This document shows positions 16,611 through 25,822 of a stretch of 64,000 nt of DNA, piece after piece (the stretch's first letter is position 1; each line of letters begins with the position of its first letter). A model generated the notes under the pieces. It was given only the letters and a program-made list of their open reading frames with translations. It searched no databases and was not told the DNA's origin. Both the position numbers and the translations under genes were made by a program. This DNA is from Leptolyngbya sp. KIOST-1 (lineage in GTDB: Bacteria; Cyanobacteriota; Cyanobacteriia; Phormidesmidales; Phormidesmidaceae), in assembly GCF_000763385.1 (NCBI RefSeq), contig NZ_JQFA01000004.1:1488001-1552000 (forward strand), written 5' to 3'.

Positions 16611-17951
16611 CTAAGCAGACTCGGGCTTAGGCATTGAAGAGGGGTGCAGCAGCAGGTCAGCGGTCGATCGCTGTTCCACCATCTCGCGGGTAATCGTGCA
16701 GCGCTTCAGGTCTTTGCGCGAGGGCAACTCGTACATGATGTCGAGCATCAATTCTTCGATGATGCCGCGCAGGGCACGGGCACCGGTCTTGCGACGGTAG
16801 GCTTCCCGGGCGATCGCCCGCAGCGCGTCAGCCTTAAACTCCAGCTGCACGTTGTCCATCCGCATCAGCTTCTGGAACTGCTTCACCAGCGCATTCTTCG
16901 GCTCGGTCAAGATCGCCATCAGCGACTCTTCGTCGAGCGGATCTACCACCGATGTAGCCGGAATCCGACCGATGAACTCGGGAATTAGGCCAAACTTCAC
17001 CAGGTCGTCGGGCTCCAGGTGGCGCAGCACGTCGGCAGTGCGCTTCTCCCGGGAAAACTGCCCCTCACCGGGCTGCACAAACCCGATCGACTTTTTACCA
17101 ATCCGCTGCTCAACGATTTTCTCCAGGCCCACAAAGGCCCCGCCGCAGATAAATAGAATGTTGCTGGTGTCGATCTGAATGCAGTCCTGGTAGGGGTGCT
17201 TGCGGCCCCCCTGGGGCGGCACGTTGGCAACGGTGCCCTCCAGCATTTTCAGCAGCGCCTGCTGCACGCCCTCGCCGGAGACATCGCGGGTGATGGAGGG
17301 GTTTTCGCTCTTGCGGGCAATTTTGTCGATTTCGTCGATGTAGATGATGCCGCGCTGGGCCTCTTCCACATCCAGGTCGGCCACCTGGAGCAGCCGCAGC
17401 AGAATGTTTTCCACATCCTCACCCACATAGCCCGCCTCGGTGAGGGTGGTGGCGTCGGCCACCGCAAAGGGCACCTCAAGAATGCGGGCCAGGGTCTGGG
17501 CCAGCAGGGTTTTGCCGCAGCCAGTGGGGCCAATCAGCAAAATGTTCGACTTTTGCAGCTCAATCAGGTCTTCGGGGGCCTCCCCTTCGGTCCCCTGCAG
17601 GTAGCTGAGCCGCTTGTAGTGGTTGTATACCGCCACCGACAGCACTTTCTTGGCCTCATTCTGGCCAATCACGTGCTCATCAAGGTAGTTCTTAATTTCG
17701 CGAGGCTTGGGAATTTGACTGAGGGAGATGGCGGGAGCAGTTCTGGGGCGATCGGCGGCGGGGGCGTCGCGTCGCGGCACCGGCTGGGCGATCGCGGTTC
17801 CCGAGTCAAACAGCTCTTCGTCTAAAATTTCGTTGCACAGGTCAACGCACTCGTCACAGATGTAGACCCCCGGCCCCGCAATCAGCTTGCGCACCTGCTC
17901 CTGAGACTTACCGCAAAACGAGCACTTTAGATGGGAGTCGTACTTAGACAT
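16611..17951 (-). CDS. clpX: ATP-dependent Clp protease ATP-binding subunit ClpX
   Basis: This hexameric AAA+ unfoldase feeds substrates to ClpP. The 446-residue protein has the N-terminal zinc-binding domain with Cys10, Cys13, Cys32 and Cys35 (CSFC and CDEC). It then has Walker [13 protein letters not shown], Walker [11 protein letters not shown], the pore-loop and sensor regions, and a RTGARALR box. A Pro/Ala-rich linker follows the zinc domain. It is 9 bases downstream of clpP and is followed closely by the hydrolase gene, so these probably share one transcript. Confidence 0.98.
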   Translation of the reverse strand: MSKYDSHLKCSFCGKSQEQVRKLIAGPGVYICDECVDLCNEILDEELFDSGTAIAQPVPRRDAPAADRPRTAPAISLSQIPKPREIKNYLDEHVIGQNEAKKVLSVAVYNHYKRLSYLQGTEGEAPEDLIELQKSNILLIGPTGCGKTLLAQTLARILEVPFAVADATTLTEAGYVGEDVENILLRLLQVADLDVEEAQRGIIYIDEIDKIARKSENPSITRDVSGEGVQQALLKMLEGTVANVPPQGGRKHPYQDCIQIDTSNILFICGGAFVGLEKIVEQRIGKKSIGFVQPGEGQFSREKRTADVLRHLEPDDLVKFGLIPEFIGRIPATSVVDPLDEESLMAILTEPKNALVKQFQKLMRMDNVQLEFKADALRAIAREAYRRKTGARALRGIIEELMLDIMYELPSRKDLKRCTITREMVEQRSTADLLLHPSSMPKPESA

Positions 17952-17960
17952 AAAATGACC

Positions 17961-18650
17961 CTAGTTGAGTGCAGTCATGGCGACAGTAGCCGAGAGCGTT
18001 TGTCTCTCTACAACATCGTCAATGATCCCGTAGTCCTTGGCCTCGGCGGCGGACATGTAAAAGTCGCGCTCGGTATCGGCCTCAATGCGTTCGATGGGCT
18101 GCCCGGTGTGGTGGGCGATGAGTTCGTTGAGGCGGTTCTTGTGGTAGAGAATTTCGCGCGCCTGGATTTCAATGTCCACCGCCTGCCCCTGGGCACCGCC
18201 TAAGGGTTGGTGAATCATGATGCGCGAACTGGGCAGCGATAGGCGTTTGCCCTTAGCCCCTGCACAGAGCAGGAATGCCCCCATGCTGGCGGCCAGGCCA
18301 AAGCAAATTGTCACCACATCAGGGCGAATTTGCTGCATGGTGTCGTAGATGGCCATCCCGGCGGTCACCGAACCCCCAGGGGAATTGATGTACAGCTGTA
18401 CATCCTTCTCGGGTTCCTCGGCATCGAGGTAGAGCAGCTGGGCCACAATTGAGTCGGCCACTTCGTCAGTGACGGGGGTACCTAAAAACACGATCCGCTC
18501 CCGCAGCAGGCGAGAGTAGATGTCAAAGGCCCGCTCGCCGCGACCCGACTGTTCTACAACGACGGGCAGCATGCTGCGAATCTGGTGGGCATTTAGGGCA
18601 GACTGACTCACGCTCAAGATCGGGCTACTCAAAGGGTTCGATGCAATCAT
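17961..18650 (-). CDS. clpP: ATP-dependent Clp protease proteolytic subunit ClpP
   Basis: This serine protease subunit forms tetradecamers and works with ClpX. The catalytic triad is visible as Ser122 in GLAASMGAF, His147 in IMIHQP, and an Asp in the DTERD segment 49 residues on. The frame is open to 18755, but ATG at 18650 gives 229 residues and the usual short N-terminal leader before [16 protein letters not shown]. In cyanobacteria with several clpP genes, the one next to clpX is usually called clpP2. It lies between tig and clpX on the minus strand. Confidence 0.97.
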   Translation of the reverse strand: MIASNPLSSPILSVSQSALNAHQIRSMLPVVVEQSGRGERAFDIYSRLLRERIVFLGTPVTDEVADSIVAQLLYLDAEEPEKDVQLYINSPGGSVTAGMAIYDTMQQIRPDVVTICFGLAASMGAFLLCAGAKGKRLSLPSSRIMIHQPLGGAQGQAVDIEIQAREILYHKNRLNELIAHHTGQPIERIEADTERDFYMSAAEAKDYGIIDDVVERQTLSATVAMTALN

Positions 18651-18871
18651 AATGGGTTTGCTCAAGATTTCAAGGGTTTGAGGATATTGCTTTACGGTAG
18701 CCCCACGATCCGACCCTGGGCTAACACCATCCGGCAGGACTTGCGTCACGAACAACAGCAGGATCTACCCGACATTATGCCCCAAATTTTTGGGTTCACG
18801 GGTTCGGTTGGCCTGGGCGGACCCGTTCCTGGCCCGCCCAAATTCTGCCAACCCTTCACCGTGGGCTAGCT

Positions 18872-20368
18872 CTAGCTGGCTGACTTACTTTTTTTCGACG
18901 CTTTGGCAGGCTCCTCGCTTTCGGCAGGGGCTGCACTCGCCTCCACATCTACGGTGGCGTTTCCAGGCTCCTCATCGGCTACCTCAGCCGCTTCAGCTTC
19001 GATCGCATCGGCCGCTGCAACCATCTCTTCTGCCGCCGCTTCAGTCTGCAGGCTGCCCTCGGGCACTAGCTCGACGGTGTTGTTCTCCTCCAGCCAGGTC
19101 AGGATTTTTTCCTGCAGCAGTTCTTCAGTGAGCACCTGCTTGAGGCGATCGGGGTCGATCTGGCTGGGGTCTTCTACGGTGGCCATGGCCTCTTTGATTT
19201 TTTCCTGCAGGGCCTCCTCTTCAATTTGGATGCCTTCCTGCTTAGCGACTTCCCCCAGGGCCAGGGTGCGGTTGAGGCGATCGATCGCCTCGGGGCGAGT
19301 GCGCTGGCGCATGCCGTCCACCAGCTCGCGGGTCAGCATTTTGTTGACGTCAATGCCCTGGCGGCTGAGCTGCATGATGGTCTGGGTGAGCAGGAAGTCT
19401 ACCTCCTTCTGCACCAGGGTATTGGGGATTTCGGCCTCCAGGTGCTCGACCAGGGCTTCGATCAGAGCCGCCTCTTTGTTGGCCCGGGTTTTCTCCTTGG
19501 CCTCTTCCTCGTAGCGCTCGGTCAGCGACGCCCGCAATTCCTCAATGGTCTCAAACTCGCTGATCTCCTGGGCAAAGTCGTCGTCCAGCTCAGGCAGCTC
19601 TTTTTCTTTGATTTCCTTCAGCGTGATCGAAAATATCGCCGGCTTACCCGCCAGTTCTGCCTGGGAGTAGTCGTCGGGGAAGGGAACGTCCACATCTTTT
19701 GCTTCCTCCAGGGCCATGCCGATAATGCCCTCGACAAAGCCGGGGATGAAGCGCCCTTCCTCTAGCTCCACCTGAAAGTCGGTGCCTGAACCGCCCTGAA
19801 ACTCTTCATACTCGCCGCTGTCGTTTTTGACCTTGCCGACAAAGTCGATTACAGCCACATCGCCAGCCTGGGCCGGCCGATCTTCAATGGGAACCAGCGT
19901 AGCCAGGTTGTTCTGGTACTGGCTCAGGGTGGTGTCGACGCGCTCAGGATCGGGCAAAATTTCTTCCGCCTGCACCGATAGCCCTGTGTACTGCTTCAGG
20001 GTGACGCGGGGCGGCACATCGACCGAGGCCTGAATGGTCACAGGTTGACCCGGTTCGTAGGCGACCACCAGCTCTTCGAAGGATGTCTTGAGCTGGTAGT
20101 TGCCGATCGCATCGATTTTTTCTTGGGCGATCGCCTTATCCACCGCATTCTGCACCAGCTCTTCCAGCACCGCCGCTTTAAACTGAGTCACCCCCACCCG
20201 CTGCAGGAATACCTGTTTGGGCACCTTGCCCTTGCGAAAGCCCGGTACGTTGACCGTCCGCATCATCTTACTCAGCACCTGATCGTAGGTCTTTTGAGAC
20301 AGATCGGCGGGAACTTCAATTTCTAGTCCTACCTGGCTGTCGGGCAGTACTTCCTGGGTAACTTTCAT
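18872..20368 (-). CDS. tig: Trigger factor
   Basis: This ribosome-bound chaperone and peptidyl-prolyl isomerase has the ribosome-docking signature GFRKGKVPK near residue 45. A FKBP-type domain follows at about residues 165-250 (GDVAVIDFVGKV, GFVEGIIGM), then the long helical C-terminal arms. At 498 residues it is longer than the typical 430-450. The extra C-terminal piece is low-complexity Ala/Glu-rich and ends in KASKKSKSAS. On the minus strand, TATAAA near 20441-20436 is a likely -10. It heads the tig-clpP-clpX group. Confidence 0.97.
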   Translation of the reverse strand: MKVTQEVLPDSQVGLEIEVPADLSQKTYDQVLSKMMRTVNVPGFRKGKVPKQVFLQRVGVTQFKAAVLEELVQNAVDKAIAQEKIDAIGNYQLKTSFEELVVAYEPGQPVTIQASVDVPPRVTLKQYTGLSVQAEEILPDPERVDTTLSQYQNNLATLVPIEDRPAQAGDVAVIDFVGKVKNDSGEYEEFQGGSGTDFQVELEEGRFIPGFVEGIIGMALEEAKDVDVPFPDDYSQAELAGKPAIFSITLKEIKEKELPELDDDFAQEISEFETIEELRASLTERYEEEAKEKTRANKEAALIEALVEHLEAEIPNTLVQKEVDFLLTQTIMQLSRQGIDVNKMLTRELVDGMRQRTRPEAIDRLNRTLALGEVAKQEGIQIEEEALQEKIKEAMATVEDPSQIDPDRLKQVLTEELLQEKILTWLEENNTVELVPEGSLQTEAAAEEMVAAADAIEAEAAEVADEEPGNATVDVEASAAPAESEEPAKASKKSKSAS

Positions 20369-20577
20369 GGGGTCTTTTGCTAACTAGACGGCGACTGCGC
20401 GTGCTTCCAAGTGGCCTGGAGAACTTTTGGCGCAATTTATAAGCATACTCTATCGTTAGGGCCAAGCAAGCATCCCTGCGGCCCCGACCCCCATTTTGCC
20501 CGCCAATCGCTGGTCTAGGGGCATCGGTCGGAAGAATGGACCCGACTTTCTGCCCGGCTGCGGTTTTGGCTTTTCCT

Positions 20578-20583
20578 TATAAT
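20578..20583 (+). promoter_or_regulatory. Candidate -10 box for asd
   Basis: TATAAT lies 185 bases before the asd start, with only a weak -35. The stretch 20369-20767 between divergent tig and asd otherwise holds no gene I can support. Confidence 0.35.
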
Positions 20584-20767
20584 CTGAACCGATTGTGTGT
20601 TGCTATGTTGCGCCGCTGCGGTTCGTCACGGGGCAGGCCTTTTGGCGGCAAAGCCAAAGTGTTAGTATCGGCTGATGCCACCGTGAGGTTGGCCCCCGGT
20701 GGAAGCAAGAACCAAGGGGACAACAGGTGGTTAAAGATTTTGTTGTGAAGCCTGATGAGGTAGCGCT

Positions 20768-21793
20768 GTGTCGAATGGGTTGAGAGTTGCGGTTTTAGGG
20801 GCCACGGGAGCCGTTGGGGCAGAGCTGCTGGAGCTGCTGGAGCAGCGATCGTTCCCGCTCAAAGACCTGACTCTGCTGGCTTCACCGCGATCGGCGGGTA
20901 CCACTCTCACCTTCAAGGGGGAGCAACTTCCCGTTCAGGTTCTGGACGAAAATGCCTTCAAGGGCATCGATCTGGTGCTGGCCTCGGCGGGCGGGTCTGT
21001 GTCTAAGGAATGGCTGCCCAAGGCGGTGGCGGCAGGGGCCCTCTGCGTGGACAACTCCAGCGCCTACCGCATGGACCCCACCGTGCCCCTGGTGGTACCC
21101 GAGGTGAACCCGGCGGCGGCCAAGGCCCACCAGGGCCTCATTGCCAACCCCAACTGCACCACCATTCTGATGGCCCTGGCGGTGTGGCCCCTGCACCAGG
21201 TACAGCCGATACAGCGGCTGGTGGTGTCCACCTACCAGTCGGCCAGCGGAGCCGGGGCCCGCGCCATGGAAGAGGTGAAGCGACAGGCTCGTGCCATCCT
21301 GGCCGGAGAAGAGCCGGTGGCGGAGTCGTTCCCCTATCCCCTGGCCTTCAACCTGTTTCCCCACAATTCGCCCCTGGGGGAAAACGGCTACTGCCAGGAA
21401 GAGATGAAGATGGTGAATGAAACCCGCAAGATCTTTGGCGCCGAGGGGCTGCGGATTTCGGCCACCTGCGTGCGGGTGCCCGTGCTGCGGGCCCACTCGG
21501 AGGCCATTAATATCGAGTTCGCTGCCCCCTTCTTGCCCCAGCAGGCCAAGGCGGTGCTTTCGGAGGCCCCCGGCGTGCGGGTAGTGGAGGACTGGAGCCG
21601 CAACTATTTCCCCATGCCCATGGAGGCCAGCGGCCAGGACGATGTGCTGGTGGGCCGCATTCGCCAGGATATCTCCAACCCCAATGCCCTGGAGCTGTGG
21701 CTCAGCGGCGACCAGATCCGCAAGGGGGCGGCCCTGAATGCGGTGCAGATCGCCGAACTGGTGATGGTGCCGGGGGCCGTGGCGGCGAGCTAG
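20768..21793 (+). CDS. asd: Aspartate-semialdehyde dehydrogenase
   Basis: The enzyme reduces aspartyl phosphate with NADPH to aspartate semialdehyde, the branch point to lysine/diaminopimelate, threonine and methionine. The 341-residue protein has the NADPH-binding GATGAVGAELLELLEQR at residues 11-27, the active-site Cys in NPNCTT near residue 132, the SGAGARAMEE loop, and the catalytic His region RAHSEA. The start is GTG at 20768. It is followed by dapA, the next enzyme of the lysine branch, but dapA appears to have its own promoter. Confidence 0.97.
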   Translation: MSNGLRVAVLGATGAVGAELLELLEQRSFPLKDLTLLASPRSAGTTLTFKGEQLPVQVLDENAFKGIDLVLASAGGSVSKEWLPKAVAAGALCVDNSSAYRMDPTVPLVVPEVNPAAAKAHQGLIANPNCTTILMALAVWPLHQVQPIQRLVVSTYQSASGAGARAMEEVKRQARAILAGEEPVAESFPYPLAFNLFPHNSPLGENGYCQEEMKMVNETRKIFGAEGLRISATCVRVPVLRAHSEAINIEFAAPFLPQQAKAVLSEAPGVRVVEDWSRNYFPMPMEASGQDDVLVGRIRQDISNPNALELWLSGDQIRKGAALNAVQIAELVMVPGAVAAS

Positions 21794-21806
21794 GGGCAGT
21801 ATTCAA

Positions 21807-21839
21807 AGATTCCTGGGTTCTTCAAGAACCCAGGAATCT
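21807..21839. repeat. Perfect 33-base palindrome after asd
   Basis: Sixteen-base arms at 21807-21822 and 21824-21839 are exactly complementary around a single central C. It begins 14 bases after the asd stop codon and could fold as a strong hairpin at the transcript end. The arm core resembles the repeat at 12315. The rest of 21840-22065 holds only the dapA promoter. Confidence 0.85.
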
Positions 21840-21998
21840 GGTCCGATGCCGGTGCTAGCGAGGAGCCGTTTCCAAAAGCATTTGCGGTAAAAGGTTAGGG
21901 CCGCGACGGCTAATGTACAGCACCGCTTAGAGGACGCCAGATACACCCAATGGGTGAGGGCGATCGCCACTATATTTTTGCCTCAATTTTGACCACAT

Positions 21999-22028
21999 CT
22001 GACTCAGCCTGGACGAACTTGGTATAAT
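21999..22028 (+). promoter_or_regulatory. dapA promoter
   Basis: A consensus -10 TATAAT (22023-22028) is preceded at 18 bases by CTGACT (21999-22004). Transcription from about 22035 would give a leader of about 30 bases before the GTG at 22066. Confidence 0.6.
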
Positions 22029-22065
22029 CTCAGGGCATTGACTTCGTAGGACATAAGGCATTCGG

Positions 22066-22971
22066 GTGACCTATTTTGGCAGAGTGTTGACGGCAATGGT
22101 GACGCCATTTTCTGAAGATGGCACCGTTGACTATGCTGTGGCCGAGCGTCTGGCCGACCATTTGGTCAACCAGGGCAGTGATGGGCTGGTGGTGTGCGGC
22201 ACTACGGGCGAGTCCCCTACCCTGAGCTGGCAGGAAGAGTACCAGCTGTACAAAACCGTGCGCGATGCTGTGGCTGGTCGTGCTAAGGTGGTCGCGGGTA
22301 CAGGCTCTAACTCCACCTCAGAGGCCATTGAAGCCACCCGTAACGCCTACGACCTGGGGGTAGATGGGTCGCTGCAGGTGGTGCCCTACTACAATAAGCC
22401 TTCCCAAGAGGGGCTTTATCAGCACTTTAGCCAGATTGCGACGGCAGTGCCCGACCTGCCCATCATGCTGTACAACATTCCGGGGAGAACCGGCTGTGCC
22501 CTGGCGGTAGACACCACTGCCCGCCTGGCGGAAATATCGAATATAGTGGCTATTAAGGAGGCCAGCGGAAGTTTAGACCAAGCCAGTCAAATTCGTTACC
22601 ATACCCCCGCCGAGTTCGGTATCTACTCCGGGGATGACTCTCTGACATTGCCCATGCTGTCGGTGGGCGGTTGTGGAGTTGTGAGCGTGGCTAGCCACCT
22701 GGTTGGCCCTCACCTGCAAAAGATGATTCGGGCCTACGAAGCTGGCGATACCCGGCTGGCCACCGAAATCCATTTGCAGCTGTTACCCTTGTTCAAAGTG
22801 TTGTTTGTAACCACCAACCCGGTGCCCGTGAAGGTGGCACTGACCCAGCAGGGCTGGCCGGTGGGCGCGGTGCGATCGCCCCTGTGCATGGCCGATGAAT
22901 CGGTGAGTAAGGCGATCGCGGCGGTGCTCGAACAACTCTCCACCCAGGGTGTTTTAGCCCAAAATCTCTAG
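22066..22971 (+). CDS. dapA: 4-hydroxy-tetrahydrodipicolinate synthase
   Basis: This enzyme condenses pyruvate with aspartate semialdehyde to start the diaminopimelate/lysine branch. The 301-residue TIM-barrel protein shows [10 protein letters not shown] (phosphate-loop Thr pair), YNIPGRTG with the catalytic Tyr, and the Schiff-base Lys in VAIKEASGS. The start is GTG at 22066. Lysine feedback sites cannot be judged from sequence alone. It lies directly after asd. Confidence 0.97.
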   Translation: MTYFGRVLTAMVTPFSEDGTVDYAVAERLADHLVNQGSDGLVVCGTTGESPTLSWQEEYQLYKTVRDAVAGRAKVVAGTGSNSTSEAIEATRNAYDLGVDGSLQVVPYYNKPSQEGLYQHFSQIATAVPDLPIMLYNIPGRTGCALAVDTTARLAEISNIVAIKEASGSLDQASQIRYHTPAEFGIYSGDDSLTLPMLSVGGCGVVSVASHLVGPHLQKMIRAYEAGDTRLATEIHLQLLPLFKVLFVTTNPVPVKVALTQQGWPVGAVRSPLCMADESVSKAIAAVLEQLSTQGVLAQNL

Positions 22972-23374
22972 CTCAGGCGGCAACTGCCAGTCCCGCGTGG
23001 AGCACCGATACAAGGTTCTTAAAAAATAGGGCCCAGGGATAAATTGGTTACTCCCCGCCTTTGCCAAGAGCTTTCTAACAACTGAATAGCCCGTATATTC
23101 TCTCTACCTGTGTGACGTTATCTATGGATTTATCTGTTCTATCTTTGGCCCTGGCTGCTCCATCTGCCGATGCTGCGACATCGACTTGGGCCTTCACGGT
23201 TCCCATGATCGCGACTACCAACACCTAACGCTCTAACCGGGGGCCAACCGATGGCAGAACTGCTGTACCGGGTAGGTCTGTGCACTGACCGATGGCCGTG
23301 CGCGGTTAAGCTTTAGCGCCATTTAATACTTTTTCTGAATTTTTCACAACGATTGTTTACTGACGAGACTGTTT
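22972..23374. other. 403-bp gap between dapA and rnj
   Basis: The gap holds one short frame at 23124-23228 with a PsaK-like look and no other recognisable gene. No terminator hairpin with a T-run is obvious after dapA. Confidence 0.4.
23124..23228 (+). pseudogene. 34-codon ORF resembling a PsaK N-terminus
   Basis: The frame starts MDLSVLSLALAAPSADAATS and continues with TWAFTVPMIATTN before a stop. A short leader followed by a TW-x-x-T segment and a start of a hydrophobic stretch recalls the N-terminus of photosystem I subunit PsaK, but the two membrane helices are missing and not found in other frames nearby. There is no clear ribosome-binding site. It could be a remnant or chance. Confidence 0.2.
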
Positions 23375-25237
23375 ATGACTTCAAAACCTGCCAATAACGC
23401 CCTGAAAATCATTCCGCTGGGTGGGCTGCATGAGATCGGCAAAAACACCTGTGTTTTTGAGATCAACGACGAGATCATGCTGCTCGATGCTGGATTGGCC
23501 TTCCCCACCGACGGTATGCATGGGGTCAATATTGTGCTGCCTGACGTCACCTACCTGCGGGAAAATCGCCACAAAATCAAGGGGATGATTGTCACCCACG
23601 GGCACGAAGACCACATCGGCGGCATCGCCTTCCACCTCAAGCAGTTCGACATTCCGGTCATCTACGGCCCACGCCTGGCCATGGCGCTGCTGGAGGGCAA
23701 GCTGGAAGAGGCGGGGATGAGCGATCGCACTGAACTGCGCCAGGTGCGCCCCCGCGAAACCGTGCGGGTCGGCAACTCCTTCCTGGTGGAGTACATTCGC
23801 AACACCCACTCCATTGCCGACAGCTGCTCGGTGATTATTCATACCCCCGTTGGCGTGGTGGTGCACACTGGCGACTTCAAGTTTGACCACACCCCCGTCG
23901 ATGGCGAAACCTTCGACATCCAGCGGCTGGCGGAGGCGGGTGAAAAGGGCGTCCTCTGCCTGATCAGCGACTCCACCAACTCCGAGGTGCCGGGTCATAC
24001 CCCCTCAGAGCGATCGGTGTTCCCCAACCTGGACCGCGAGTTTGGCAAAGCCAACGGACGACTGATCGTCACCACCTTTTCCTCCTCGGTGCACCGGGTC
24101 AACATGATTCTGGAGCTGGCCCAGAAGCACAACCGCAAGGTGTTTGTGGTCGGCCGCTCGATGCTCAACGTGATCGCCCACGCCCGCGACCTGGGCTACA
24201 TCAAATGCCCCGAGAGCTTGTTTTTGCCGCTCAAATCCTTGGGCCACACTGCCGACGAGAACGTGCTGATTCTCACCACCGGCTCCCAGGGTGAGCCGAT
24301 GGCAGCCCTCACCCGCATTGCCGACGACTCCCACCGCCAGATCAAGGTGAAGTCGGGCGACACCGTGGTGTTTTCAGCCAACCCCATTCCTGGCAACACG
24401 ATCTCCGTCGTCAACACCATCGACAAGCTGATGATGCGCGGAGCCAAGGTCGTCTACGGCAAAGACAAGGGCATCCACGTCTCCGGCCACGGCGCTCAGG
24501 AAGATCAGAAGCTGATGCTGGCCCTCACCCGACCCAAGTATTTTCTGCCGGTGCACGGCGAGCACCGCATGCTGGTCAAGCACTCTGAGACTGCTCAGAG
24601 CATGGGTGTACCCGCCGAGAATATGGTGATCATCAACAACGGCGATATTGTTGCAGTCAACCCGGCGGGCATTCGCATTGCCGGTCAGGTTCCCTCCGGT
24701 GTTGAGCTGGTCGACGCCTCCCGAGTGGGTGTTGTGGGCCGCGATGTGCTCAGAGAACGGCAGCAGCTGGCGGAGGATGGCGTCGTCACTATCGCCGCCA
24801 CCGTGGGCAACAACGGCAAGCTGGTGGCTGACCCCATCGTGCAAATTCGCGGGGTGGCGCAGTCAATTTCCCAGGAGCGCTTCCAGGGCCAGGTGAAGCA
24901 GATCATTGCTCAGGTGCTATCGAACCGTGGCGCTGAACTGGTCGTGTCCAACGGCAACGGCAAAGCATCCCTGGACCTGGATGCTCTCAAAGCTGCTCTG
25001 GATCAAGATTTGCGTCGGTTGGTCCGGCGCGAGCTAGACAAGCGTGACCCCATGCTGATTCTGTTGGTTCAGGCCGCCGGGGCAGAAGGAGCCGTTCAAT
25101 CGCAGCCCCAGGCCGATCCCAAACCCAGGTCCCAGTCGAAGTCCCAGGCTGAACCAAAGCCCAAAGCAGAGCCGGAGCCCCAGGTAGTGACCGAGCGGCG
25201 CACCCGCACCCGAGCTACGGCAGCTTCGGCCTCTTAA
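23375..25237 (+). CDS. rnj: Ribonuclease J
   Basis: This metallo-beta-lactamase/beta-CASP ribonuclease combines endonuclease and 5' exonuclease activity in mRNA decay. The 620-residue protein has the metal motif VTHGHEDHIGG near residue 73, HTGDFKFDHTP, a SDSTN segment, the beta-CASP region FSSSVHRV, and SGHGAQEDQKLML with PVHGEHRML. It exceeds the usual 550-560 residues because of a C-terminal tail of Gln/Pro/Lys/Glu repeats at about 565-620. ATG at 23375 opens on the family core. A strong hairpin follows. Confidence 0.96.
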   Translation: MTSKPANNALKIIPLGGLHEIGKNTCVFEINDEIMLLDAGLAFPTDGMHGVNIVLPDVTYLRENRHKIKGMIVTHGHEDHIGGIAFHLKQFDIPVIYGPRLAMALLEGKLEEAGMSDRTELRQVRPRETVRVGNSFLVEYIRNTHSIADSCSVIIHTPVGVVVHTGDFKFDHTPVDGETFDIQRLAEAGEKGVLCLISDSTNSEVPGHTPSERSVFPNLDREFGKANGRLIVTTFSSSVHRVNMILELAQKHNRKVFVVGRSMLNVIAHARDLGYIKCPESLFLPLKSLGHTADENVLILTTGSQGEPMAALTRIADDSHRQIKVKSGDTVVFSANPIPGNTISVVNTIDKLMMRGAKVVYGKDKGIHVSGHGAQEDQKLMLALTRPKYFLPVHGEHRMLVKHSETAQSMGVPAENMVIINNGDIVAVNPAGIRIAGQVPSGVELVDASRVGVVGRDVLRERQQLAEDGVVTIAATVGNNGKLVADPIVQIRGVAQSISQERFQGQVKQIIAQVLSNRGAELVVSNGNGKASLDLDALKAALDQDLRRLVRRELDKRDPMLILLVQAAGAEGAVQSQPQADPKPRSQSKSQAEPKPKAEPEPQVVTERRTRTRATAASAS

Positions 25238-25254
25238 TTGGGCCTGGGCTAATC

Positions 25255-25302
25255 GGGAGAGGCGATCGCACGGCCGCGCGATCGCCTCTCCCCAGTCTTT
25301 TC
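25255..25302 (+). terminator. rnj terminator built on HIP1 octamers
   Basis: GGGAGAGGCGATCGC (25255-25269) and GCGATCGCCTCTCCC (25278-25292) form a perfect 15-bp stem with an 8-base loop, followed by the T-rich CAGTCTTTTC. Each arm contains the HIP1 octamer GCGATCGC. Confidence 0.8.
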
Positions 25303-25437
25303 CTCAACTAGCGCAGCGCACCAGATCATCGCATCAGTCCATCGCACCCGGCAATGTAAATCAACATTGCGGGTGCGAATTTTGCCTACTTGTGGTAAAA
25401 AGGTACGCAATGTCATGTCGCGGCTTCTGCTTGACGC

Positions 25438-25443
25438 TATAAT
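25438..25443 (+). promoter_or_regulatory. rne promoter -10 and long 5' leader
   Basis: A consensus TATAAT at 25438-25443 implies a transcript start near 25450, giving a leader of about 370 bases before rne at 25823. No matching -35 is seen. Long rne leaders are used for RNase E self-cleavage feedback in E. coli and probably in cyanobacteria. A U-rich stretch around 25531-25545 is a candidate cleavage site. The leader has no conserved coding frame that I recognise. Confidence 0.5.
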
Positions 25444-25822
25444 GCACACAGCAGGAGCTGATGTACCTGAGCAAAGGTGCATGGCAAGTGTCTTAAGCAG
25501 CTACACATCCTTAGCGCTCAAGGCTTCTGTAAGAATTTTTGTTCAGCTTGTGCGGTTTATCCCAAGCAGATCTAGCGCAAACGAGATCCACTACGAACAA
25601 GAATTCCCAGAGTCGCCCAGCGGGTTAGGTGATCTGTGCATGCCCTTAGGAAGCAGGAGTTCATCGCGGTGTCGCGGTGTGCTCTATGGCAAAGCCTTTG
25701 CAAACGAGTTTTCCGGCGACCCGGTGGCGGTGTTGACGTGGCTGGTGAATGGCCAAATCACCCACTCAGGGCAGGAAAAGCAGACTTTATTCGCCCTGGT
25801 GAGCGTTGTATGAGGAATTTGA

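Noticed and set aside
20536..20748. A 70-codon frame upstream of asd
   Set aside because: Arg/Gly-rich translation without homology, overlapping the likely asd promoter and leader.
25367..25813. A 148-codon plus-strand open frame between rnj and rne
   Set aside because: It has no recognisable domain, it spans the TATAAT promoter box, and it matches the position expected for the rne leader. It is treated as untranslated.
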